From Romanomermis culicivorax (lineage: Eukaryota > Nematoda > Enoplea > Mermithida > Mermithidae): a stretch of 64,000 bases of DNA. The DNA lies in assembly GCA_963922205.1 (NCBI GenBank), contig CAWUHX010000022.1, positions 496,001 through 560,000 on the forward strand, in the 5' to 3' direction. The position numbers were made by a program, and so were the translations under genes. The notes beneath the pieces were generated by a model. That model was not told where the DNA came from, did no database searches, and worked only from the letters and a program-made list of their open reading frames with translations. Position 1 is the first letter of the stretch; the number at the start of each line of letters is the position of its first letter. This document shows, one piece after another, positions 38,003-47,600 of this stretch.

Positions 38003-39390
38003 AAAATGCCAAAAATGCAAAAATTCCGGATTTTGAGGTACTTTAGCTATGCGAATCTTAATTTTTATGCATGGTGAGCATTACATTAATATTTATCATA
38101 CAAAACTTGCTGTAATGTCTCATTTTTTGAAATTTATCAAGCTGTGATTCTCTCACAATCAAGGTCGCAATTATCAGAAAATGCAATTATAAGATTACAA
38201 GTCCTGCTACCCTCTGGCAGTACATGAATTTCGGCAATTTTTTGTCAGCAGGTAGAAGACATAGTTAACTATCTATTGTATAGGGATTTTTTGGTGCTTC
38301 TAAGTTTCAATGGCAGATAAGGTGATGTTTGTAAAAAAATGATAATTTTTGCTCTCAAAATTTTATGTTTCGAGTCCACGGTATTCTTAATACGTACTTT
38401 ACACTAATGAATCCTACAGTAAATTGTGGCCCATCGATTGGCGTAATATTGGGTAGATTTCCAGAACACGATGTCTGACGTTCTTAAACTTGTGAAAGTT
38501 GAAAAAAGTGTGTCAAAAAAAATCAAAAATTGTTAACTTTTGCCTAGTGCGAGTTTTGATTTTAAGACGAAAAGAATATCATTTTCGTGCCTAGCACATC
38601 AAGTTACACCAAGGTAGGGTTAATTTTTTACATATCACAACATCAGGTAGGGTTAATTTTTTACGTATCAGAACTAAGTTGAATCTTATCAGAAATCGTG
38701 TTTTGATGTTACTTTCTAGGTATCAAGAATGCTTCGTTTAGAAAAATCGTTATCTTTTTTTCATTTTTATGGCATGTTCTCATTTTTTCTCATTTTACTT
38801 TACCATCTTCCTTATCAAGGCTGGGTGGTCGAATTTGTCGGAGGTCAGCAAGAATCTGCGCAGTCAATCAAAGTCTGCCTGAGGTGCAGACCCCCCCTAT
38901 GTGCATGTATGCTTCTATTATTATTCATTTTGCCCTAAAATTATAATATTATGCATGATTAGATTATATACTTTGAAGCACTATAGTTCAATGAACGATA
39001 GTATTTTCCTGATTTTTGGCTCATAGGAGGTCATATGGTTGTTCAGTATGCTGATGAATTTTAAAGTTCGAGCCGAACCTATTTGGGTTACTATCGGCCA
39101 CAATGTGCGAAATTTTGGCAGGTAAATATTAAAATTTTTGCGTTCTTTAGTTCATGAAAAAAGTCGGAAAACGATTTTTTGTCATGATTATGACACGTAA
39201 ACGTCGTGCAACATCTGCTCTATCATTTAAAGAAAAATCGAACAAAATATAATACAAATTGACGGAACTACGCTTGAAAATGCATATTTTCGCAACTTTA
39301 CATGCTCATAACATCGTGAAAAATGATTTTTATGTAAAATAATTGTTATCATAATAATCGGCGTCAAAAACTGAACAACATATGTAAAAT
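38003..39390 (-). repeat. Right arm of the large inverted duplication
   Basis: Reverse complement of blocks at 28195-29850, in mirrored order. Examples are CATGGTGAGCATTACATTAA, GTGGCCCATCGATTGGCGTA and TGATTTTTATGTAAAATAAT. The arm is shorter than the left one by several indels. It ends within about 300 bp of the last recognisable ABCG exon. Confidence 0.7.
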
Positions 39391-39644
39391 TCAGAACAAT
39401 TTTTCGGGTTATCCCCCTTAATAATATTGCTGGAGTAATTCTTACAGACATTGACTCAAATATTTCGGTCTCACTATTTATTGTACCCTAAATGAAACTT
39501 ATAAATTATTGGCATTCGAATTGCTAATCAGATAAAATTTGAGCTTATTGTGGTTCAGATCTATTTGAGTCGAATTTTGTTTTGGTCCTCTTTATATTAA
39601 ATCATTAAAACAAAGAATTAATTTATTAAAGACGTGTTCATTAC

Positions 39645-39715
39645 CGGTTCAAAGTTGAACTTTCGCAAAACGGCCGCCCCATTTGACACACATGATAATT
39701 CAGGGTTACGGCAAG
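39645..39715 (-). CDS. ABCG transporter exon: extracellular loop after the fifth membrane segment (partial gene)
   Basis: Translation on the - strand gives CRNPELSCVSNG followed by AAVLRKFNFEP. This is the cysteine-containing loop typical of white/ABCG half-transporters just before the last membrane segment. The acceptor is TTTAG before CTTGCC and the donor is GTAATGA after CCG. The phase fits the preceding exon exactly (A joined to CT gives Thr). The exon is 71 nt. The expected last exon with the final membrane helix was not found between here and 26 kb; the inverted duplication begins about 260 bp further on. Confidence 0.75.
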
Positions 39716-39783
39716 CTAAACGTAAATGGGCAAGACAAAAATTTGAATACTAAAAACTAGGGGGAATTTTTTGAAAGCATTAC

Positions 39784-39884
39784 TTATATTTGCAACGGAT
39801 TCCCACTGTACTATAAACATTGCTTCGTACCCGTATCGGAACCACGAAATGTATTGCGACCACGACAAGTAGAATGGAATGGTC
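39784..39884 (-). CDS. ABCG transporter exon: PVYxSWxxYxSWFxYxxEA signature
   Basis: Translation gives IPFYLSWSQYISWFRYGYEA and then MFIVQWESVANI. This is the conserved stretch of insect-type ABCG proteins in which a Trp-rich segment precedes the large loop. The acceptor is GATTTAG before GACCATT and the donor GTAATG after AATATAA. The exon is 101 nt and both phases match the neighbouring exons. Confidence 0.85.
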
Positions 39885-40494
39885 CTAAATCACAAATTAT
39901 TCTTCGGAATAATAGTTGCATCCGTAACGCATCGTTAAACTGTGCATGTTGTTCAAACCTTACGTGATCAAGCTACACTTGGGAATCAAATGAATATTGG
40001 AGAACAGAAATTTTTGTACTACGTAATCAAAATGGCTTCAATGCCTTTTGAAAGTCGCGGAAACCAGAAATAATTTCAAACCTTCACTTAGCTTGCGGAA
40101 GTAGAATACCGCATGATTCCGCATATTGCATTCATTTACTGTAAACTATTTTACCTTTGGTGTCAACTCATGCGTACTTATATGAAAATCATGAACAATA
40201 TGCAATCATCTCATGTGGATCTTGCTGCACTGCATCGCACGAAAAAAGAGACAAGAATAAAGCTGATCACTTGCTCCTTATAGCTACAGTTGCTTTTGTG
40301 ATTATTGGAAGCAATATTATTAGTTTTCAGAAAAATTTGACTTCTCCTGAATTTCCGATACTTCTTTCACTCTAGAGCATTTATGAGATCAGATTGAAGC
40401 TAGTTTAGTCCATTTCATTTGAAACGATAGACCAGCGATAATTAAAAAAATGCGTTAATTTGACGCGCAATTTCCATATAGTGAAAACTATAAG

Positions 40495-41180
40495 TAGGAA
40501 AGATGCCCAATTTTTTCATGGAAATGGTTAGGCCAAAATGTCAAGCTTGTCCACTTTTGACTTGATTAGAATTATGTCGACACATAAACGCTACTCGAGA
40601 GATTTTAACATTTAACAGGGCTGTTGAAGGAAATTTTAAGTTATTCTGTTTTCAGCTCATGGACGAAAATAATTTTTTTCATTGATAACAATAAGTTTGT
40701 TTGGTTTTCTCGTCTACCATTTAAAAAAAACGGACTATAAAATCTCATTCTGTTACCATTTTTTAAACATTTTTATTGCAAATTAAAATTTGCAACAGTG
40801 TCTTCCTTGATTTCGGAATATTGTGGAATCTTTTTCGGAAATTAATCAAGATGCATGAAAAAATCATATGAATGCGTTGCCATATTTAATGGTATCACGA
40901 TCAGTCTACGACTTTCGAACACGAATGTATCTAAAATATGATACTGTAATAAACTGACATTGAAATCCATAGTCTATAATATCTCGGAGCGCAGAAAGAT
41001 TGTCCGTGCAAATAATGAGCAACCCGCGTACACGGCAAAATTTTTTCTCTTGTTGACTGAAACAGTCAAAAGAACAACTTGAGAAAAAAATCTGCCAGCT
41101 ATGCAGGTTAACTCACGGATTTCTTCTGACTATTTTGCATTCCGAAGCTCATTTAAAAACAAATAGACTGTAGTAGTCAT
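40495..41180. repeat. Worn ends of CTATAGTCTG-family elements within an ABCG intron
   Basis: ACCATTTAAAAAAAACGGAC TATAA near 40710-40740 and TCATTTAAAAACAAATAGAC near 41150-41172 resemble the family right terminus. Left ends could not be placed. The rest of this intron (39885-41268) holds no gene I recognise. Confidence 0.35.
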
Positions 41181-41268
41181 ATAACCTCAGATCTGTTTTG
41201 GTTGCCGTAAATACGACCGATTTTGGCGGATCGTTAGTTTATCTCCCGATATCAGCTGAATTTCTTAC

Positions 41269-41452
41269 GCTATATTAATGAAAAGACCTCCGGTCATTTC
41301 TATAACGGTCATTATGGGTCCGACAATCGTAACAGCCAAAGCGAATGAAGGTGACACTGCGGACATCATGGTTCCAAAAGCGCTAGAACATTGCTCCAAT
41401 AGCACGCCAATCAAGAGTGTCCATAAAAAAGCCGACAAAGTCCTACGTAAAC
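41269..41452 (-). CDS. ABCG transporter exon: membrane domain helices
   Basis: The 184-nt exon encodes LRRTLSAFLWTLLIGVLLEQ followed by CSSAFGTMMSAVSPSFALAV and a segment ending GGLFINI. The C(S/T)xAFGxMxSAxSPS string and the GGxFIN string are hallmarks of the ABCG/white ABC2 membrane domain. The acceptor is ATTTTAG before GTTTACG, the donor GTAAGA. The first two bases complete a Gly codon started by the previous exon. Confidence 0.9.
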
Positions 41453-41650
41453 CTAAAATTATAGAACTTTTCAGACAGGCTATCCCACTAACAAAGTTTT
41501 TTATCATGACTTCCTATTTCACTTTCATATAAATTTCCACATTCATATGGCTGTAGTCCGTAGGACTGTCTTCCTGTACAATTTCTCTTCAGAAGTCACT
41601 TTGGCATCATGGCCTCGAAATAAAATGAGCAAAAAGATTGGAATCAATGC

Positions 41651-41880
41651 TACAGTCTGTTTTTCTTTGAATACTTCTTAGTAATAAAAATGCTGAACAT
41701 GTAGTTTTTCGCAGTTTTTCGATTTTCTACAAGATCGTGTCACTTGAGACCCGCGTGCATAATTTAAACGACCTTTAGAAAGTTCTTGAAGGAGTATTAC
41801 GTTGTAAAAGCTCTGTGCAGATACTTTAGACGACGGTGCTACTTTTTGTTAATTTTCAATTCTTAAGTACTTTATAAAAT
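41651..41880. mobile_element. MITE, CTATAGTCTG family, partial copy within an ABCG intron
   Basis: The left end reads TACAGTCTGTTTTTCTTTGA and the remainder is worn. It lies in the roughly 720-bp intron between the exons ending at 41452 and beginning at 42177. Confidence 0.4.
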
Positions 41881-42176
41881 TAATATATATGTGAAAATTA
41901 CGCTCTTCAAATTCAGTTAATTGAGAATAAAGCTAATAATTTTAAATACTCTCGAATTTCCGCTACTAAAAGACTGATGATTCTTCGAACTTCGATTGAA
42001 GTCGACCATAAAAAAAGTAAGTTTTAAAAATTGACCTTCTCCTTAAGAACTCTGATTTTTTCATCATGTGCCTCAACGTTTCAGAAATGAGTAAAATTAT
42101 GTATGTGTGTTCAAATTTGTTTTGTAATATCAACTTTTAGACGAGTCAGTTTTCTAGCACCCTGAATATAACATAC

Positions 42177-42234
42177 CTATCATGAAGTAACAGATACATG
42201 TGAAAATAATTCCGTCAAGGCTGTAAATAGGAAT
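42177..42234 (-). CDS. ABCG transporter exon: short membrane-segment exon
   Basis: This 58-nt exon encodes IPIYSLDGIIFTCICYFMI plus the first base of a Gly codon. It lies between two family-typical exons in the right order. The acceptor is TTTTTCAG and the donor GTATGT. Introns on both sides are about 60 and 720 bp. Confidence 0.85.
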
Positions 42235-42293
42235 CTGAAAAATACGAAAATCGTTGCACGATATTCGCAATCATACATGTTAGATTTACTCAC

Positions 42294-42386
42294 GAAAGAA
42301 ATGACTTTGCTGAGGTAGTAAGTCAATACTCGATACATGCCGTTATGATGTTCACGTACGACCACTGGGAATTCTAGCGGAAGAAT
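42294..42386 (-). CDS. ABCG transporter exon: REHxNGMYR motif
   Basis: The 93-nt exon encodes ILPLEFPVVVREHHNGMYRV followed by LTYYLSKVISF. The string P-x(3)-REHxNGMYR is one of the most conserved in ABCG half-transporters and lies in the first cytoplasmic loop of the membrane domain. The acceptor is CTCATAG before ATTCTT, chosen over a later AG because only this one keeps the frame. The donor is GTGAGT. Confidence 0.9.
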
Positions 42387-42448
42387 CTATGAGATTGAAA
42401 TTGAAAATTTATGAACACTTTTCAAAGATTCAATCATTAAAATCTTAC

Positions 42449-42580
42449 CGTAATAACGCCGAATATGGCCGGAAAGCTGTACTCAGCCAAAATGAAGAAA
42501 AGACCACCGTTGATATTCATGACACCTTCTTGATCGTAGGTAGTATTCAGGTAGATTAGTCCAACGAATATAGCCATAAC
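42449..42580 (-). CDS. ABCG transporter exon: first membrane segments
   Basis: The 132-nt exon encodes VMAIFVGLIYLNTTYDQEGV followed by MNINGGLFFILAEYSFPAIF and GVIT. The YDQEGxMNINGxLFxxL block is diagnostic of ABCG proteins. The acceptor is ATCCAG, the donor GTAAGA, and it is phase 0 at both ends. Confidence 0.9.
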
Positions 42581-42641
42581 CTGGATCGAATTTATAAAGC
42601 ATTTCGATCAAGAACCATTCCAGAATGATAGAATATCATAC

Positions 42642-42747
42642 AATTTTCTGAACCGTCCTGACATACAGAACCCTGGGATTACGGAAGTTATTGAGCATTG
42701 AACGCTTTGACAAGGTGATGATTTGGGTTACTGCACCCGATTTATAT
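42642..42747 (-). CDS. ABCG transporter exon: entry into the membrane domain
   Basis: The 106-nt exon encodes YKSGAVTQIITLSKRSMLNN followed by FRNPRVLYVRTVQKI, matching the usual S/TQ-x-x-x-L-x-x-RS...NP...VR-x-x-Q segment of ABCG proteins. It joins the next exon in phase 0 (KI to VMAIF). It begins with one base of a split codon, so the exon before it must end in phase 2. Neither visible exon at 62 kb does. Confidence 0.85.
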
Positions 42748-42867
42748 CTGAACATATAAATGTGGAGTAAATGCACCATATAGTATGAATATTTTCAGAA
42801 TGTTTCTATGCCTGTAGTCTAAAGTTCTGTGACATGATGTTTTTATGAAAACCTGATGTGTAAGATT

Positions 42868-42891
42868 ATGCTAACCGGCCTTCCACCATGA
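42868..42891 (-). pseudogene. 24-bp relic of an ABCG nucleotide-binding-domain exon
   Basis: This 24-bp string agrees at 22 of 24 positions with 62669-62692, the start of the MAEGRLA-coding exon. In translation it reads MVEGRLA and then hits a stop (TAA). The flanks are unrelated to the 62-kb exon. It lies just upstream, in gene direction, of the first membrane-domain exon. It suggests a decayed duplicate exon and hence tandem ABCG paralogues, or a local duplication. Confidence 0.45.
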
Positions 42892-43769
42892 TCGTTGAAT
42901 ATTTAGGGCAACTTTGAGAATACGACTCTTGAAAAATGCGTTATCAGTAGTGCCGCTCTACATATACAGGTAGAGCTTATGAATCAATAATATTTAAAAT
43001 TTTCTGTATTTACAAGGTTCGAAAACATGTTCAAAAAGGGTTTTATTGATTTAGACGAAGGTGTACATCTAAAGACTATCACAATTCGCGAAATATCCGC
43101 GAGCTTAAACTTTTAAACCCTTATGTGTAACAGAGTCCAGATCCAGCTCAAGGTAGAATATTCCCTGAATAGGCCGTTGATTTCAGGGATGATTTCAACA
43201 TATAAATCATAAATCATACATTCAGCCAGCATATAAATGTGAAACTCGTGGAGAGATGAAAATGTTTTACGTCATGATGCAGCAGGCAAGAATTCCGATA
43301 GGTGGCGCGATAGCGTCAACCTAAAATATACTTGGCCCCTAAATTTCACGTCGCCCCACCCCAGAGCCAAGACGGTGAGAGCTAGAACCTTCGGGTTTTT
43401 TTGCATAATATCGGGCATAGGGGCAAATTATGGGGTGCCTTTTGTCATTTCGCCTCTATCTGCAAGTGGTGCTCGGTGGGGCCCCGAAAACATGCAAAAA
43501 CGCACTTTTGAGGCCACCCAGTTCCAGCATGCCCAGCAATGGGTGTGGCATATCCAAACTTTATACTTCGGCCAGAGCATCTTAGGACTGCAATCTCAAA
43601 TGAGATTTTTTATTTTTTTAAAATATGGCCTCAATTCAATTATATGGTGGTCCAAAGTCCCGGGAAACGCGAAATTCCCCAGTTTTGTAATATAATACAT
43701 ACGGCTTCAAAAAAAATTTTTTTTGCAGCATGATGCACTACTAATTTTTTGCAGTTTCAATTTAACCGG
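42892..43769. other. Intronic or intergenic stretch left of the retrotransposon
   Basis: There is no recognisable gene. From about 43315 to 43690 the base composition is clearly more GC-rich (with runs such as GGGGCCCCGAAAACATG), and a + frame of 106 codons is open, but I recognise no protein. A decayed mobile element is the likeliest explanation. Confidence 0.35.
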
Positions 43770-43824
43770 AAGCCTTATTGGGACTTTTGGGCTGTAAGGG
43801 TTTTCAACCATTGGGAATTCGATG
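43770..43824. repeat. Left remnant of the 97-bp array, split by the retrotransposon
   Basis: AGCCTTATTGGGACTTTTGG and then GCTGTAAGGGTTTTC match the leader at 58722-58755 that opens the second array. The remainder of this unit continues at 57277 beyond the element, beginning with the duplicated GATG. Confidence 0.8.
43821..43824. repeat. Target-site duplication GATG, left copy
   Basis: It matches 57277-57280. The uninterrupted paralogous array unit at 58760-58775 reads TTTGATGGACACGGTC with a single GATG, confirming that the second copy arose at insertion. Confidence 0.85.
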
Positions 43825-44618
43825 TGTCAGAGGGTCAATTCCTCTGACCTTTGGTCCTCTAATTACCTCACTTTCATTTTCTAAAGTTCCTTTGTTGTTA
43901 AAGTGCTTTCATTTATTCTTAGGTAAACAAACCGGTAAAACGGTTTGTGTCACATACATTTTTTTGGTTCAAAATACATAAATGGTGGCGCGAATGTATT
44001 GCATGCAACTGGCAAGTCGATGTTAGACGCATTGCAGTATGTTTTTTTCATTATTAATTTTACTTATTATTGTCATCTGGTCGCTCTTTTTATTGCGTCT
44101 TCGGAGAAGACTCGCGGTAACTGAGGAAGGATTGAGAGCGCATTCGCCATTCGGATTATTGTGCGCTTTTGGATTTCGCGTCGCGGATTCATCTTGAGGA
44201 CTCCCGCGACCTGAGGAGATTTTCGATGTTCAAACTTGATCGAGGAGATTAGTGAGTAGTGGTTCAGGAGTTAGATAGACCGTTTTGTCTTTGGACAAAC
44301 GTTCAGCTTAGGTTGTGGATTGAGATACCCAGAAGTCCCTGGGGCTCTGTGCACAGGGACGAAAAGAAGGGTCAGCGACATAGGGAGGAAACCAGCGTTT
44401 GTGTTCACACTTTGGCACTTTGCATTCCGTTTATCACTTGCTCTCACTGTTGTATTTACACTGTTGTCATTTCCAAAATAAATATCTTCGTTCATCAAGT
44501 CTCCGTGACCTGCAGTAGGATCGTAGTCAGTACCGGGTTAGCATCAGGGGCCGTACCAGATTGGATCTCCCGAGAACCGCAGCTAGGTAGCCGAGGGCAT
44601 ACAACCACATATACGACA
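43825..44618 (+). repeat. 5' long terminal repeat (794 bp)
   Basis: It begins TGTCAGAGGGTCAATTCCTC and ends CACATATACGACA. It is nearly identical to 56484-57276. The first 24 bases form a hairpin (GTCAGAGG then CCTCTGAC, loop of 7). A polyadenylation-type signal AATAAA lies at 44477-44482. It should carry the promoter for the element; I did not identify a convincing TATA box. Confidence 0.95.
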
Positions 44619-44637
44619 TTGGTGACTTGTACAGCTA
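44619..44637 (+). other. Candidate tRNA primer-binding site
   Basis: Immediately after the LTR comes T and then TGGTGACTTGTACAGC. A TGG start at this position is the standard form, since it pairs with the CCA end of a tRNA. The identity of the tRNA is not resolved. Confidence 0.6.
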
Positions 44638-44642
44638 CAAAG

Positions 44643-44648
44643 GTAAAG
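44643..44648 (+). promoter_or_regulatory. Candidate splice donor just before the gag start
   Basis: AAAG followed by GTAAAG lies directly upstream of the gag-pol ATG at 44650. A donor here could make a subgenomic message for the downstream exonuclease ORF, as env messages are made in errantiviruses. This is inference from position and sequence only. Confidence 0.3.
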
Positions 44649-44649
44649 G

Positions 44650-47600
44650 ATGAAGAAAGTATCGAAACCGAAATTAACGGTGCGGAAACAACCTGGAAGA
44701 CGACCAAAGGTAACATTATTACAAACCGAAGTGACTAAAGAAGATCACGCCGAACGAATGGCAAATATGGAAGCAACCATCGAGCAAGTAGCAAAGAAAT
44801 TCGCGAATCTACCCGAGGATAGTGATAAAGATCAAACTATTGATGCGGAAACATATGATTATGCGAATCACCGGATACAGATGTCCTCTGATTCAGTATC
44901 ATCCTTCGAGAAAATTAGTTTACCCCCCGAAACGAATGCGGTATCATTTTATAATTCAAGATATACGCCTACAATACCGAAAAGTGATGCGAAGATCGAT
45001 ATCGAAACAAAACCAAAGAACGAAACTGAAAGGCTAACGAATGGAAATTTACAAGATGTGGCCACTTTAGCTATCCTGGAATCCATGCAAAGAGCAGTGG
45101 ATAAATTGACGAATGCTGTTAATGTAGAAAGAACGAAAGCAGCACTTCGAGAACAAGAAATACTCGAGCAACTAATGCGAGAAAGAGCAGAACGTAAATT
45201 ATGGGAAGAAAAATTTCGTGAGCAAGAGCAACAAAACTCAAGAAAGATCATGGAAGAAGTTGAAAAGCAAATGCGGGAATTGATGAAGAAAATGAATACG
45301 AAACCCGACGAAAAGATATATAATCCCGGAGATATGGAAATACTTCAGTCTGAACCAGTCAAAGACCATTTAGACAGGAGTTTGGAAAGAAAATTGAATT
45401 GGTTTGAAAACCATTTGGCTCAGGCTCAGGCTCAAGGTGCCCAACATCGAATGATGGAAGAGGAAATACCAACCACGTCATGGAATCATGGAAGAGAACA
45501 ACCCACATCTGGAGGCAGCCCTCGAAATCGGCAAGAGTATGGAAGATATTGTGAAGATCCCGAAAAAAGAATGAAGATAATTCTAAGCCGAATGAAAAAT
45601 AAAGAAATATCCGATAAAATGGAGGCCCCAGAAATACTCAATTTTTTCGCCTGTTTGGAAGGCACATTTAAACCTGAAGATACAGAAGACCTAAGAATTG
45701 AAGTACTCTGGCGGTGTTGCGATTTTGAAACTTCGACTTATGTGGACAAGAACGGCAGCTATGAAGAAGGAAAAGCAAGTGTAATTAGAATGATCGCCCC
45801 CAAAATGGACACTCCTGCACTTAGAAGGGAACTACATGATATGAAAAAACGAAAAGGGGAAACTACAAAAGATTTTTTGCCACGAATAAAGACTTATGTG
45901 CATTTATTGAACTATGAAAAAACGGAAAATGAAAGAAATCGAATTGTTATCGAAACATATTTTCACAAGGCTCCAGTATACGTCCAAACTCGAATGGAAG
46001 GTCGGCTCCACGAATTCAAAAATATCGCCTCTTTGGCAGAATTCGTAAATAAATTGAAAGCCAATACGACGGCCTGGAAGGAATTCAGCGAAGAACAAGA
46101 AGACAGCGAAGACGATCGGCTGAATCAAGTCTATGAAAATAGAAGATTTAATAATTTGCAAATTCGTCAGCAAGATAGCAGTATAGGTCAACAAAAACAA
46201 ATTGCAAGGCCTCAGCAAATTTTCCCACCGCCATCAGTATTTCAAAACCCCGTATCTCATCAAGATATTATGAAGATGGTCAATGATGCAATTAGGAATC
46301 AGGGCCCTTCAGCTCTTAATCCTTGGGGAGTCAATAGTAATCCTAATAATGTTCAATACAATAATTTACCTGACCGAGTTTTGGGAAATCCATATCGTCG
46401 ACCATATTGTTCCTACCATAAATTGAATAGCCACTCGTCCGAAAATTGTTTTATTCTTCACCCTGAATTGATTCAACCAACGGATCAGGGAAGGTCGTGG
46501 AATCGTGGTAACAATTTTTATAATCGAAATTTCGACCATCGTGGTGGCTTCGTAAATCGTGGACGAGCTGGTTTCGCAAATTTTGGTCAACGGATGCCAT
46601 ATCATAATAATGTGGAACAGAATTCAAATGTGGCATATTATTATCGTCAAAATAATGTCCCGCAGCCACCGCCAAATATCGTACCGTCAACATCATCGCA
46701 ACCGATCAACAATCCTCCGAATAATTCCATAAATGTCATAAATTCACAAGAGGCTAAAAAACAAGATAAACCGGAGGTTATAGCCTTAGATGGAGTTCTT
46801 ATAGAAAATTATGAGCTAAGTCTGGCGAATGTTATCAATTCTACCTCAGAAGCAAAACCTAGACTCGCCAATGATAACGAACATCTATTTTTGGAAAATT
46901 TTCGCAAATGTCAACCATTATTAATACCCGTCAAAATATGTGGAGAAGAATTCAAAGCTCTAATCGATACGGGAGCGCAATCTAGCTTTATGAGGACAGA
47001 TACAGCATCGAGATTACTGAATATATCAAAGACAAAATTTCCTATTTTAAATTCAGTAGTAACAGCGGTTGGAAAACGCGTAACAACATATGGTCCTACA
47101 TTTATATACGTCGGAACTGGTTTTGGAAATTTTCTCGCTAGATTCGCATTGCTAGATAACCTGAACGAAGGTATTATATTGGGTCTAGATTTTCTAACCC
47201 ATCCTAGTATACAGGCGTCTATTGATTTTCGAAAAGGCCACATACGCCTAGTGAATGTAGAAAGACAGATAATTAGTGAAATGTTATTCGATGATGCGCA
47301 AATGCCGTCGCGGTTGCCAATCCCTACAAATCCGATGGTTTTGGATTATGTATCTATAAAGGAGGAAATTAAGGAAGAAGATCTGCCTGAATTAGAAAGT
47401 GACGACGATCAAGAACAAGTAATGCGAATTACCGAAATGAACGAGGAAACTTTTATTTGGACAAAAAATGGGACATATATTCCCCCGAATACCACTTCTT
47501 TTGTGCAAGCTGTGGTTTGGCCACAGAAAGATTGGACAAAGGGTCCCATAGTGGTAGAAGAAACAGGGAAGGATACTTTATTCGACGTCGATGCCTCAAT

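Noticed and set aside
40157..40375. 72-codon frame on the + strand with a hydrophobic segment
   Set aside because: It lies in an intron of the ABCG gene, has no family resemblance, and is within chance expectation.
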